Translations under genes and position numbers: made by a program
Source: Ischnura elegans
Lineage: Eukaryota; Arthropoda; Insecta; Odonata; Coenagrionidae
NCBI RefSeq assembly: GCF_921293095.1
Contig: NW_025791658.1
Span: 6,324,001 to 6,388,000 of the forward strand
Reading direction: 5' to 3'
Length of the DNA stretch: 64,000 nucleotides
Part shown: positions 24,415-36,145 of the stretch, in pieces
Layout of the letters: every line of letters starts with the position of its first letter
Position numbering within the stretch: position 1 is the first letter of the stretch
The notes under the pieces: model-generated
Seen by the model: the letters and a program-made list of their open reading frames with translations, nothing else
Databases searched by the model: none
What the model was told of the DNA's origin: nothing

Positions 24415-26952
24415 GTGCGACAAGATCTGGGAGAATATCACCATCTGTTTTCCCAAATAAAAGAATACCCAGACAAATTCCAGGAGTGCATGAGGATGTC
24501 ACCTGAAACGTTTTCATACATTTGCGCCAATGTGTCACCAAAGCTGGATAATTGCAGAAAATACTGTAACCTCCATATTAACCCTATCTGCTCTGAAGAA
24601 CAGATTGTGGTAACAATAAGGTAAGATTAGTAATTAATCATTCAGTATAAAAGTATATTATATATAATAATCAAGTCATGAATTTATTGTTGATTTCAAA
24701 CAGTTAAATACTTGTTCGGTGTTAAGTAATACAATTTTTGGTTCAAGGTGAAGAAATACACTATTTAATAGTTTACACTAAGGATAGTTGGAAAGTGATA
24801 AATTAGATTATATTATACAATTAAGGATAACCTATTTATTTGAAAATACTTTGTTACATGTTAGTAAATTTCTGGACATTGTGTTGTTCCTCAATATATG
24901 GTGATGTTAGCGGAGTCGGTGTATGAGAGGAAGTGTGGGCAAAGGAGCTGGTTGTGAGGGTAGTACTCATTCCGGTGACTCATGGCAGGGTTTGAGGGAC
25001 GGTTCTTGTACGATGGTTCCTGTTCCGGTGAATAAGCCATGTCGAATAATTATTCTTGAACCTTCATCCGGAACATCATTTTTTTCCTTGGGTCCAACGT
25101 ATTTACATGTGGTAGTAGAGAGTTAAAAAAACCCACATCTTCGTCATTCTTGTTAACTTCATCCACTTTGTTCATTTTTAATTTCAGTTTTTCTTTCTCG
25201 ATATTTACTAATTCTTGGCCAATTTTTGCCTGATTTGTTAATCGTTTTTTGTACCCTGTTCTGGTGTACTCCTCCGTGGTTCTCTTAGATGTAAGTGTAG
25301 GTGTAGGCGACGAATTGTTGCTTCCACTTTGATTAGGTGTGCCCGGAATGTCAATTTGTGTAAGTTCACGATCCCCTTCTTCGTTATCCATCACGGAAAG
25401 GCTATCCATCTGCTCCTCAACGAAATCGTCGTTCAGTTGCCCTTCGTCAAAGTTCGTGTCGTTCGACAAATCAGTCAGGTTCCCTGTTGATTTCCTCGGG
25501 ACGAATTGGTACAGGAGGAAAAGCATAGAATCAAAACATTTCCACGATGATGTTGACTCTAGAGCTGCATCTCCGGATCTAGGAGTTTTGCTATATTGCT
25601 TCCGGAATTCATCTCGCAGATTTTTCCAGATTAGCTTCACATCTTTATCTGAAATACAAAATAAAACTCATGGCATATTGAAGAATTGAATATAGGTGAC
25701 AACTTGTACACATAAGAAAGACCTGTAAGCTATTCTTCCATAAGGAATACACAGTAACAGAAATTATTAATTAATTTATTTAAATAAATAAATAAATCTT
25801 CTACTGCCTCATCGTAAGCCAACATAGGGTTTATAATGAAGAAAAGTACATTAAATTATTTTTCTATCTAGTAATGTCTTAAGTTTTATTACCACATCTG
25901 CAATGATTTCGGAGATCTTGAGGTGTTCCGCGACACAATTGACACCCTGTGAATGTATACACATATTACCAAAACATATCAATAGTTTATTGATTAGTCT
26001 ATCGACAATAGGATATTTATAATAACTGCTGTATTATGTTTTGATTGTGTTGATATAAATATACTGCATTGAGTTGTTCTATTGCAGGTATTTGGCAACT
26101 GGAAGCAGTTATAAGACTCTTGGGTTTTCATTCCGGATGGGGGATAATACAGTGGGAAAAATTGTGAGGAATGTATGCAAACTACTATGGGGCACCTTTC
26201 AACCCAAGCATATGCCCATTCCGACAATTTCAGATTTTGAAACTGTGGCTAGGAGGTTTGAAGAAGTTTGGAAATTTCCAAACTGCATTGGTGCCATCGA
26301 TGGGAAACACTGCAAAATAAAATGTCCAGCGCTTTCTGGGTCCATGTACTTCAATTACAAAAAAACATTTTCGATCGTTCTGCAAGGAGTGGCAGATGAC
26401 CACTACAAATTTCTATTTGTTGATGCAGGTGGTTATGGCAAGCAAAGTGATGGGGGCACTTTCAAAGCATCGGATTTGGGCAAGTTGTTGGAACGGAAGG
26501 AACTAAACATTCCAGGTGAAAAATGTTTGCCCCGAAGTGATGTTAAGGTGCCCCATGTTTTTATTGCGGATGAGGCGTATCCTTTGCAGGAATATTTGAT
26601 GAAGCCGTTCTCACAAAAAACAGTTGGTGAAGCTGAGGATGTGTACAACACCCGGCTGTCTAGTGCCAGAAAGACAATTGAATGTGCGTTTGGCATTTTA
26701 TATGCTAAATGGCGGATTTTAAGTGGGTGTATTGAAACATCCCCGGAAAGTGCAGACCAACAAATAAAGGCTGCGTGCATTCTTCACAATATCATAATTG
26801 ATAAAGATGGCTGGAGTCCAAGTGTGTCCGACATCCCGCCTGTCCCTCCCGAAGCCAATCTACAACCTTTGGGGAGATCCAGAAATTCCGCTTCAAACCG
26901 TGCGAAAGAAGTCAGAAATTGCTTTAAGGCATACTTTGGGAATAATGTATAA
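24415..26952 (+). CDS. PIF/Harbinger transposase (DDE_Tnp_4), two exons
   Basis: Exon 1, 24415-24620, ends ATAAG|GTAAGA. Exon 2, 26088-26952, follows ATTGCAG. Joining restores the codon AGG and the family motif IRYLATGSSYKTLGFSFRMG, giving 356 residues with no internal stop. The N-terminal region GEYHHLF...PDKFQECMRMSPETF is typical of HARBI1-like transposases. The catalytic triad is visible: D in GAIDGKHCKIKCP, D in LFVDAGGYGKQSDGG, and E in RKTIECAFGIL. The enzyme would cut and paste elements with 3-bp TWA target duplications and normally needs a Myb/MADF partner. An antisense candidate partner sits in the intron. An additional upstream exon cannot be excluded. It may be a living transposon copy or a domesticated gene. 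Confidence 0.88.
25050..25648 (-). CDS. MADF-BESS protein, 3' exon (Harbinger partner)
   Basis: The exon starts after TTTCAG at 25648 and runs in frame to the stop at 25050. It begins KDVKLIWKNLRDEFRKQY, the second half of a MADF (Myb/SANT-like) DNA-binding domain, and ends FFNSLLPHVNTLDPRKKMM, a BESS protein-interaction motif. Between them is an acidic, serine-rich linker and a basic KKRL segment that could be a nuclear signal. The phase (two bases of a split codon) requires an upstream exon encoding the first half of the domain. A stretch at about 25890-25946 could encode VAEHLKIS on this strand but its junction does not fit. It lies wholly inside the transposase intron in antisense orientation, as expected for the accessory gene of an animal Harbinger element. 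Confidence 0.75.
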
Positions 26953-27357
26953 AAACTGAAGGAAATTGAAAGTAAAAATGGTTTTTTAACAAAAATAATG
27001 ATCTTGGACCCTAACTTTTTGTATTGATTTGTTTATATTAACATATTAAAATCATTCTTTTTGTACATATGTTACAGTACATACAAGTGTTTGCATGAAA
27101 ATGAAGTGCCACTGTCTAAATATTTATTATGTTATAGACTCAGGCCTTTTCCTTATACGGTATGTCAAAGTAGATAATGTAAGGATTATAAAATAGTTAC
27201 ATCACCATATATAGTATAGTTTTAAAATACCCTCGTCCCAGGAAATTTGCTAATATATTAGGTTTCCAGCTTCGACTATTGAAAAGTATGTAGGGCTTAT
27301 TTTTTAAGACAAATCTCATGTTGTATTGTCTTATTTGTTTATTTTTTGCTTACAAAT
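26953..27357. other. 3' flank of Harbinger transposase
   Basis: AT-rich sequence with no terminal inverted repeat that I can match to the left side. The element's right end is either decayed or was lost where the next M copy begins. Confidence 0.4.
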
Positions 27358-28003
27358 AACCCCGTATTTTTTATTGCCTATATCGGAAGATTATTACTCC
27401 TGGAGTACGTATTTCACGCTTTTAGATTTTTTAAATGAAGATATCTATTTTTGGCGATTAAATGAAAAGTGAAAGATTTCAAGCGCGCGAAAACGCGACG
27501 GGTAAGGAAATCTCTCCGTGTGACGTATTTCTGGTTCCCTCTCCCGTCTTGTGAGGTGACCTTGATCGAGGCTCTGAGCGCTGATAGGACGCAGGATGCT
27601 AGCGGGTAGCTGAGTACCTTGATGGCTGGTAGCGCTTGGCTTAAAAAAGGTTTATTAATACCTTATCAAATGAAGAAAACTTTCCGAACTTAGGTACTTT
27701 TAATAGGTGATTATTAAGACATGTTTCCCTGAGCGCTGTGCCTCATGCATGCATTGGTAACCTCGGACGATGTATAACTCCTATCTTCTCCTATAGAAAC
27801 TAGGTCCCTGTGACGTCACGTGGAGTGGCATCGCATGGGCGCCAATCTGGCCCTTTTCAAATGAGGATAAAAATGGACCATTGCCATTCGTCTAAACCGG
27901 TATTTCAAAAACGAAATAATTTGTATATTATGAACACAGTAATGGTGGGTAACAAATCGCAATCAATGCCTTTCGGTTTCTTTGATGGAGGAAACTACCC
28001 TAT
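27358..28003 (+). mobile_element. M-family MITE, copy 3 (5' end decayed)
   Basis: Aligns with copy 2 along its length and ends GGAAACTACCCTAT. The left terminus is damaged (CCCCGTATTTTTTATTGCC instead of the intact end). Same orientation as copy 4, 0.5 kb away. Confidence 0.82.
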
Positions 28004-28516
28004 TACCATACTCAACAATTGAAGTTTGAATAGCGCAGTGAAAGAGTTTTCGGCTTGAAATGGGAGGAGCTGCGTTCGGTCTTCTCCAATTCCCAAATTT
28101 TTTATTCTCCTCAAAATCGTATTTTGTTTTAAAGTTTTTAATATTTTTTTATTGTATGTTAAGAAAATACCAAATGTTGAATTTGAGCATTTTTTATAAC
28201 AATTTCTAATTTAAATGATCGTGCGACGGGAATCCTTTGTTTTTAGCGCGGTAGGACGAATCATTGCGTTTCCCTTGAGGGAACTCCAATCAGAATCACT
28301 GGTGAATATGATTCCCAGTGTTACAAGGTTTCCTTTACAGGCCCGTAACTGCTCATCATTATTAACCTTTGGGATGATAACTATTGTAGTAATCTAAGGT
28401 TCCATACACGTAAATTCTTAAATAGATCTATTTTAGCTGGTTAAAATAACAATTATGGGTGATATTTTGTAAATTTTGCAGCAATTATGCTGTCCGTCAA
28501 TGTAGTATGCTGTCTC
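28004..28516. other. Spacer between two M copies
   Basis: About 0.5 kb of AT-rich sequence. The 60-codon frame at 28215 has no recognisable motif. Confidence 0.4.
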
Positions 28517-29160
28517 ATAGGGTGGTTTCCTTTTATTTTTTTATTGCCTAAATCGAAAGATTATTACTCCTGGAGTACGTGTTTCACGCTTTTAGATTTT
28601 TAAATGACGATATCTATTTTTCGCGATTAAATGAAAAGTGAAAAATTTCAAGCGCGCAAAAACGCGACGCGTAAGTAGGAACGCATTTCTGATTCCCCCT
28701 CCCGCCTTGTGAGGTGACCTTGAGGCCAGGCTTAGCGCTGATACGACGCAGGCTGCTGGCGGGTAGCGGAGTACCCTGCTGGCTGGTAGCGCTCGGCTTA
28801 AATAAGGATTATTAATACCTTAACAAACGAGAAAAACTTTCCGACCTTAGCCAGTTTTAATAATTGATTATTAAGACATGTTTCCCTGAGCTCTGTGCCT
28901 CATGCATGCATTGGTAACCTCAGACGATGTAAAACTCCTATCTACTCGTATAGAAACTAGGTCCCTGTGACGTCACGTGGAGTGGAATCGCATGGGCGCC
29001 AATCTGGCCTTTTTCAAATGAGGATAAAATTTGACCCTTGCCATTCGTCTAAACCGGTATTTCAAAAACCAAATAATTTGTGTATTATGAATACACTAAT
29101 GGTGGGTAACGAATCGCAATCAATGCCTTTCGTTTTCTTTGATGAAGGAAACTACCCTAT
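28517..29160 (+). mobile_element. M-family MITE, copy 4
   Basis: 644 bp with both ends intact, ATAGGGTGGTTTCCT and GGAAACTACCCTAT. It is almost identical to copy 2 in its 3' half (28960-29160 against 3024-3224). No clear target duplication. Confidence 0.88.
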
Positions 29161-30703
29161 TGTCATCAACTTGTCGCCATTTCCCACCAAGTTAATTTTT
29201 CCTATAAAGTTTTTCAGAATAATTTTACCCTTTTCCGTTTCGCAAATGAGCGGTGACGGAAACTTTTCTTTGAAAAATTTCAAGAAAAAATCCCTCGATA
29301 GAAAAAGATATAAATTAAGTGAAGAATTTTACTTCTAAACTTTAGGCCTCAATATTCTATAATCAGTGCTGTATTTAATACAGGAAATTTGATGGAAAGG
29401 GACAGAATGTGAGTCCAGCTGATCTACTGAGTACAATCCTAGGAATAACCTATGTATTAGGCAATCCTTATTAGTGCACGCACCCCGGCGCTTATTTTTA
29501 AATAAAGGAAAGGCTTATCTTGAGGTATTTATCAACTACTCTTCTAGTGCGTACTTTCTTCAAGCAAATTATAGCATCAACACGTATATGATGGATCTAC
29601 AAATTGGCCCCATATACACTTTTTTGGAAGTTTGTGAGAATCGATTACGGCCTTCAAGTTTTACCCCAGGTAAATTGCTTCCTCGTCCCTGGCTGGTAAA
29701 GTCGCGATAAAGATGTAGGGCAAGATGAGGTGCAGGACCTATCAGATGACCAAAGCTACGGCCCGGGAGCACCCGATTGAGCGTTGGAGAGCTGAGGGAG
29801 CGGCTAAATTCAGCGCACAATATTTTACCTCCCTAATCGATAGTCTGGAATTTAAAAAGGGCGAATTTTGGTTGAAATTGGCTTTCAGTTTAATCTCGGT
29901 CCGTCGTTGTTATAGGAAACCTTACCAATGGAGGCATACATGGATAGGGAAAAATCGTACTATTAAGTCACTTTTTAAGTTGGCTGTCCTTAAAAATATA
30001 ATAATGACCTAAATATTAAAATCGAAACAGTAACTAATTCATTAAAACAAAAAGAATATTAATGCCATATGATCACTAAATATGTTAGTGCTATCGTAAA
30101 AAGTTAAGTCTCTCTTAGATATGTAAACAGTAAAAATAAAGAAACATTCTGCTAGCAACGATGAGGCCTAGCGATTTTTTTTGCAATCAAAATTCCAATT
30201 ATTTCCGAGGAAACATTTCCATCGGTGTAAATATATTTATCTAATTAACAAACATTGATAAATAATGAAGAAGAAAGCTTATGAAGCTATCTTTATCAGC
30301 TTCAACCTACGTAAAGAACTATTTAATGTCAATCAAGTACTGATGGTGGAGTCGAAAGAGGAAAATTGCCAGTTAATTTTTTTTCATTCGTTAATTCTCC
30401 TATATCGAACAAATATTTCAACAACTTATTAAGTCTCCTGAATGACGTTGAATCCCCAAAAAGTGTTACGAGCGAGTTGATTTCCGTGTTCCTAACGGCG
30501 AAATCGTGCACCCAGCCGGCCTTATCGGGTTTACCATTGGAAGCCAGTCCCCATAGGTACCCACTCTTTCAACGGGTAAATATTTTCAACTCTCTACTCC
30601 AGTCAACTACGAGTATAAAAGTAATCTCAAACGCCGCGACGATGCAACAACATTAACGCTCGTTTACTCAACTGAGCATCGTAATGATTTCCTACGTCTC
30701 ATT
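29161..30703. other. No recognisable gene
   Basis: About 1.5 kb. The 95-codon frame at 29725-30012 and its antisense partner carry no motif I know. A small hypothetical exon cannot be ruled out. Confidence 0.35.
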
Positions 30704-30731
30704 TGCCGGGTCTACACTAGTAACTTAAGTG

Positions 30732-32640
30732 CCCATACAAAAATATCTGTGCTGCGACTGCACTAAATCTGCACTGTAACTGGACTAAACTCTGTGTTTA
30801 GCACAGTCACAGTACACTTTTCTGTACTAGACTGTACTATGGCAGCTAGAATTTGAGAAGAACTGTACTGTAACAGTGCTGGATCACTGTGCTTGAACTG
30901 TGCTAGAGCTCAGACTGCACTTTGACTGGGCTGGGTAACATGACTGGAGCTGTACTATGGCTCAAACTGGACTGTGACTGGGTTGGGTAACTGGACTGGA
31001 ACTGTACTATAGCTCAAACTGGACTGTGACAGGGCTAGAAAATATGACTGGAAGTTTACTGTGGCTAAAAGTGGACTGTGACTGGGCTGGGTAACATGAC
31101 TGGATCTGTACTATGGCTCAAACCACTGCGACAGGGCTGGACTTAAACTAGTCATTGACAGGAGAAAGTATTTCCTATATTATTTCATATTACGATCAAC
31201 TATCATTTACATGAGAATATGAATGCGTAAATTATATAAAAATTTATGTTGACATTACAGCGGCAATGCATAGCTCCAGCTTGCTTATTATTTTGGTAAA
31301 GTATGGTCAAAAGAACAACTTCCGCCGATACTCAGCCATCTTTGTTAGAGCATTGGTTGGCATTGGTGATGAACCGGTTGTAACATTACTTGTTTACGTG
31401 CTCTGAATTCTACGCTGTACGATGGATACGTCGATGTAAGATCGACGCTAAGAACATGAAGAAGTGAACTTTACTTCAATTACATCAAAATTAGCTACTT
31501 AGCCGGGAATTTTTCTTGCGGGTGAAGTGATATCGTCGATTTTGCTGAAATCCGTGTGGTTCGCGATGAATCAACTTTCCACGATTGATTTCGACGACTC
31601 GCAATCTACTCCTTGCGAAGCACGAGAGAGTTGAAAAAAGACATATCTTTATTTATACTCTGCTGCTGGAGGTAAGGACTCAACTTCTCTAAAATTAAAT
31701 TCAGACAAACTTAAACAGTCAAATTTTGACGTAACACTTTATTAGATATCAGTATGTAATGTTTTTTCCTTTTAATTTCAGGAAGGAAAACAAAGAGGCA
31801 AATGAATTGAGCGGCCATACTTAACAAGACTTTCATTTTTATGTTTATAATCATGAGTATATTTGTATTTAATAAATTTGTTTTATTTTCATATCTTATT
31901 GTCATTTATTGTGCTCCACGGCGTTGGTACTGAAACTTCATCAACAAAAACTATCGAGGTGGGCATATTTGTGGCAACTAAACAAATAGCACTGAAGTAA
32001 ATGTTGGTGGTTTTTATGTTGAGTGCCCGTTGATGTGCAGAATAGGATTTGTCAATTTTTCTCATAGAACCTAAGTGCTTCGATAGCAATATTTTTAGTG
32101 CCATAAAATTAGTTCATATTAAGGAAGTGGAACGTAACAAATTCAGTGAGTGTCTGTTAGGAATATGGTTTATCTTTCCTTAGACTAGTCAACATTTGAA
32201 TGAGTGTAGTCGTTTTGGCCACTGTTATCTCTTTGCGGTTTTCTGATTGGATCAGGCAACCAATCTTCAAACACCCAAAAAGGGAACTATATATCTCTGC
32301 TGATTGGCCTATCTTGATTTAATTCTGCTTCTTGTTTTCAATAAGATATACAGGGAATGCAATAGCCACATCAAGACTCAATTATTGATTCATGGAAAGA
32401 GTATTACAGTAAAAACTGTGCTATGACAACTCCACTGTGACTGTGCTATGGAAACTCCACTGTGACTGTGCTATGACAACTCCACTGTGACTGTGCTATG
32501 GCAACTGCACTCTGACCGTGCTATAACTGTACTGTGATGTTTCAATTCAAGTGCAGTTTAAGTAGAGTTACAGTACAGCCCTTTTAGAACAGTTACAGTG
32601 CAGCTTTAGTACAGCCGCAGCACAGATTTTTTTGTATGCG
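30732..32640. mobile_element. Inner TIR element with ACTGTG-type tandem repeats
   Basis: Inverted ends of about 50 bp: left CCCATACAAAAATATCTG...CTGCACTGTAACTG, right complement CGCATACAAAAAAATCTG...CTGCACTGTAACTG. Inside the left end, 30890-31145 holds about four units of roughly 60 bp built on CTGTACTATGGCTCAAACTG. Inside the right end, 32404-32515 holds a 25-bp repeat, ACTGTGCTATGACAACTCC plus CACTGTG. The middle is unique and non-coding as far as I can read. It looks like a non-autonomous DNA element with subterminal repeats. Confidence 0.75.
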
Positions 32641-32978
32641 TGACTACTTAAGTTGGCTCTGTATTTAAGTTGGTAGTGTAGGTGTCACCAGCTTCATTTA
32701 AGTACACCTCCACTTAAGTCATCTTAGAACCCAACTTAAATTGCGTAGGCAACTGTTTCCGCACGGTTGAAGCTCTTCATGTGTTGTAAATGGCACATAA
32801 TACCCATCTCACATCATCCCGTTGACAATGTTCTAAGTTGTGCTGTATTGTATGATGTGGTTATTGAGCGTTCTATTTCGTTAGTTAATTTCTATTGTTG
32901 GGAATATTAATTCGACGAATTTATTTTGTAGTGTTTCTCATCTTATTGTCGGTTTTATTTCCGTGAAAACTAATTGCT

Positions 32979-33134
32979 ATGCCTGTTGCTCACGGTGAAA
33001 CTCGATTTATAAAACTTAGAAACGTTTTAAGGAATTTTAGGACTGACAATGAGACGACGGCAGAGGATCCGGTAAAACAGTTTATTTTCCATGGTGTCAT
33101 AATCGAAAATAACGTAAACGAATGCACTCAGTAA
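32979..33134 (+). CDS. Possible short exon or small protein (51 codons)
   Basis: ATG at 32979 opens MPVAHGETRFIKLRNVL and continues through a basic then acidic stretch (RNFRTDNETTAEDP) to a stop at 33132. A potential splice donor, CCG|GTAAAA, follows the DP codons. The composition is protein-like, but I recognise no family. It lies inside the outer TIR element and may be a remnant of its transposase gene. Confidence 0.25.
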   Translation: MPVAHGETRFIKLRNVLRNFRTDNETTAEDPVKQFIFHGVIIENNVNECTQ

Positions 33135-33924
33135 CTTCCCACACACTGTTATTGAAACTATTGCATAGGGCTTTTATGTTACTCCAAGGGATGCCGAGGG
33201 AGATAAGATGTGGCGATTTCATTGGACGTGGGAGGAATTAATGGTTGAAATTTAACATCAATGGTTTTAATAAAGTAGTGGAATTTGACTAGCAATAAGT
33301 GTTTTTGTTTACGTTATGAATATGTCATTCCACGAAGTCACGCTTAGTAATTCTAAATTCCTCTGGCTCCATCACCTCTCGCCATATAGCGTTCCCTCAG
33401 GAACTGAAATCGGTCTTTCTTTTTAACCTTCTGAATCCAAAATGGTTAATTCACGGAGTTTGGAAGTTTATTTCAAATAACAGTCACTTTGGATCAAAGA
33501 ATCACTAATTGCTCTCCTAGACCTTCATCTGTCAACATAACTGTTTCCCGATATAGACAATCACGGTGCTGAAGTCGACTTAAAGCTCAAGTGTAGCTAC
33601 CGCACCACATTTAAGATTATATTTAAGTGAAGTCACTTAAGTTAAGTGTGTAGTGTAGACAAGGCACCTCCCGTGTCACGATGACCCGTTCGTGAGTCGT
33701 TCCCGAGCTACCATGAAGATTCATACCCAGATAGTGATCATTCAAATTTAATGGTGGCCAGAAATCGACAATGGAACGAAAGTGGCGCCGCTCGATTTGT
33801 TGCAAGACCTTTGCAAATGATAGTATCTGCCTCTAATTAGAGAAAGACTTAGATTACAAATTTCTCACTCGTGTGTACACACACGTGTTCGATATGGATG
33901 GAAATTTATGTGAAAGACTTTTTG

Positions 33925-34582
33925 CAGTATACTCCGGTTAATTGGGACATACCGGTACTTGTGATTTTTGCCCCAACTAAGCGGCTGCCCCAATTAGGCG
34001 AACTCTCTTGTATATGGGCATACACAAACGTTGAAATGATAGAAAGACGACTAAAGAACGTTGATAATGCAACATAAGTTTATTAAAATATTAATTTGAT
34101 AAATAAATCAGCGATTTCAGTTAATTTATTATCATTTTAAAGAATTATAACATTTTTGTTATGCATACAAAAATTACATGGTTGTTACAAAAGTTGTTAT
34201 AAAAAATACATTCCACAGCCTCGGGCGACGCTGAATGAATGTCTTTTACTAAGTCATATTAAAGAAAAGTCTTACCTTCTTGCGGGTGGTATAACAACAA
34301 GATCTTCAAAATAGGGCAAGAGTAGGAACATTTGTGAAAAACAAGAGTACATCGAAGGAGGAAAATATAAAAAAATAGTATTCTTACAACAAAAAAAATT
34401 TAATTTCGTCGCGGGTATAGAGTCTATGTCGCCAACTAATCGCCCAAGAAATAGGCATGCTGGCCCAATTGAGCAGAGAATATACTCTGGGATATTGCTC
34501 TATTGGGTTCTGTTCTTCATGATATGCCCAAATTAAGCGGCTGCCCCAAGTAACCGGTGGACCCATTAAACGGAATCTACTG
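33925..34582. mobile_element. Tigger-like MITE next to zinc-finger gene
   Basis: Inverted ends CAGTATACTCCGGTTAAT and, complemented, CAGTAGATTCCGTTTAAT, each followed by repeats of AAGCGGCTGCCCCAA (33976; 34524). This CAGTxxxCTCCG / TTAAT layout is characteristic of pogo/Tigger-type non-autonomous elements. A TA target duplication is not clean at either side. The right end lies 22 bp beyond the stop codon of the neighbouring gene. Confidence 0.7.
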
Positions 34583-34604
34583 TGTTACATGAATAAGGAT
34601 TTCC

Positions 34605-36145
34605 TCAAGCGTGCGTACCCAAGTGTTCGATGAGTCTGCTCTTCCTACTGAATGACTTTGCGCAATAATCACAGGAATGAGCTTTTTTTCCCGAGTGTGT
34701 TAACATGTGATTCCTAAGGGTAGAATTATGACTGAAAGATTTGCAGCATAGCTTACAAGTAAACGGCCTCTCTCCAGTGTGCGTGCGCAAGTGTTCGATG
34801 AGGCTGCCCTTAACATTGAAACACTTTGCGCAATAATTACACGAGTGAGGTTTCTCCCCTATGTGTGTCCTTAAGTGCATCTTAAATCTGTCATTTCTAG
34901 AGAAAGACTTTGCGCAGTAATTACACAAAAAAGGTTTCTCTCCTGTGTGTGTCCTCAAGTGTATCACGAGTTTGTCCTTCCTAGAGAAAGCCTTCATGCA
35001 ATCACTACACGAGTAAGGTTTCTCCCCACTGTGGATAAACATGTGTTGAGTGAGGAGAGGTCTTCGACGGAAAGATTTACAACATATCTTGCAAGAGTGA
35101 GGTTTCTCCGATGTGTGTGCAGGCATGTGCTTAGTGAGGTCAGATATCGTAGCGAAAGACTTTCCGCAAATCCCACATGGATGTTTTCTTTCTTTGTGCG
35201 TGCGCATGTGATTGCTAAGACTGCTACTCACAGCAAAAGACTTATTGCATACACTGCAATCGAAAGACCCTCCTTTCGTGTCTCCTAGCGTGTGATTTTG
35301 GAGGTTTTCAGCACAAGAGGTGGACTTTGAGGACGTATTCTGTGTGTACGGTTTCCCATCCCCACCAGAACAACTCACTCGTCCCACAGTTTTCTCCTCT
35401 CCTATTCCAACAGAAATTTGTACGACAGACGTATTTTCTTTTTGCATCGGCCCTTGTCTTTTCCTTCTCAATCCTATCAATGTCTCAGAGGTGGATGACT
35501 CACAAGAATTATTATTTTCTTCACTTGATGCAGGGATTGTGAAAGACTCATCTTTTCCCATACATGATTCATCATCAAGATCCAAATTGCTGGAAACAGA
35601 ATGAATTTCCATGTGTTTTTTCAGATCATTTTTGGTGTTGAATCCACATCTGCAGTTGAAGCAATGATATAACTTTTCGTTTGATTTTTTGCTACTACTA
35701 GGATTTTTGATCTGAAAATTACTTATCTCTTCTTTGTATTCCATGACTGCCTCAATGCCACTTCTCCTGCTTTCACCTATTCTGATTAACCTGAGGCTAT
35801 CTGTGATATTTGGTGCACCACCTCTACCCCTTAACACAGGCATTGTGGCTACACTGTTTCCACTGTTTTTAGATTCTGGAATGTGTTCCTTATAACTTTG
35901 TCCACCATTAGGAATTGAGTTACAAAATATCTTATCAGCATGAAGAGCACTGCCTTCTTCCAAATCTTCATCTATCACATTCCTTCCTTCCCCCGCACCG
36001 GACGCCACAGTCTTGGATTGAGTGTCTGTCACTGAGACTGATGGAGCAATACTGTCATTGCTAAGATCAATTCTTACATTTCTTTCCTTCAGCATACATG
36101 AAGTTGGTGTTGTTTCCATCAGCACTTTGTCAGGAGTTGATGGCC
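34605..36145 (-). CDS. C2H2 zinc-finger protein, large 3' exon
   Basis: The exon is entered after TTCTAG at 36145 and stays open to the stop at 34605, about 513 residues. Numbering from the GTG codon at 36125, one isolated finger (C155, C158, H171, H175) follows a serine-rich acidic region. A run of eight C2H2 fingers fills roughly residues 288-505. Linkers are canonical or near-canonical (TGEKPF, IGEKPH, TGERPF; SGKKAH before the last). Such proteins are nuclear sequence-specific DNA-binding factors. The splice acceptor shows the N-terminus, possibly a ZAD, is encoded at higher coordinates, where I could not find it. All finger ligands are present, so the exon looks functional. The stop lies next to a Tigger-like MITE that may supply the 3' UTR. 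Confidence 0.9.

Larger units (their letters stand above)
30704..33666. mobile_element. Outer TIR element (CTACACTA...ACTTAAGT ends)
   Basis: The left end TGCCGGGTCTACACTA and the complemented right end TGCCTTGTCTACACTA are inverted. Each is followed by multiple CTTAAGT words (left 30722; right 32645-33645). A second element (30732-32640) has landed close to the left end. I cannot fix a target duplication or a superfamily. A 51-codon frame at 32979 is the only plausible coding piece inside. Confidence 0.6.

Noticed and set aside
25339-25689. 116-codon plus-strand frame
   Set aside because: Antisense shadow of the MADF-BESS exon.
29725-30012. 95-codon plus-strand frame
   Set aside because: No recognisable domain and an equally open antisense frame.
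32404-32515. CRISPR-like array of 25-bp repeats
   Set aside because: The repeats abut without spacers, sit inside a eukaryotic TIR element and match its terminal words.
34875-35604. Plus-strand frames of 137 and 94 codons
   Set aside because: Antisense shadows of the zinc-finger array.
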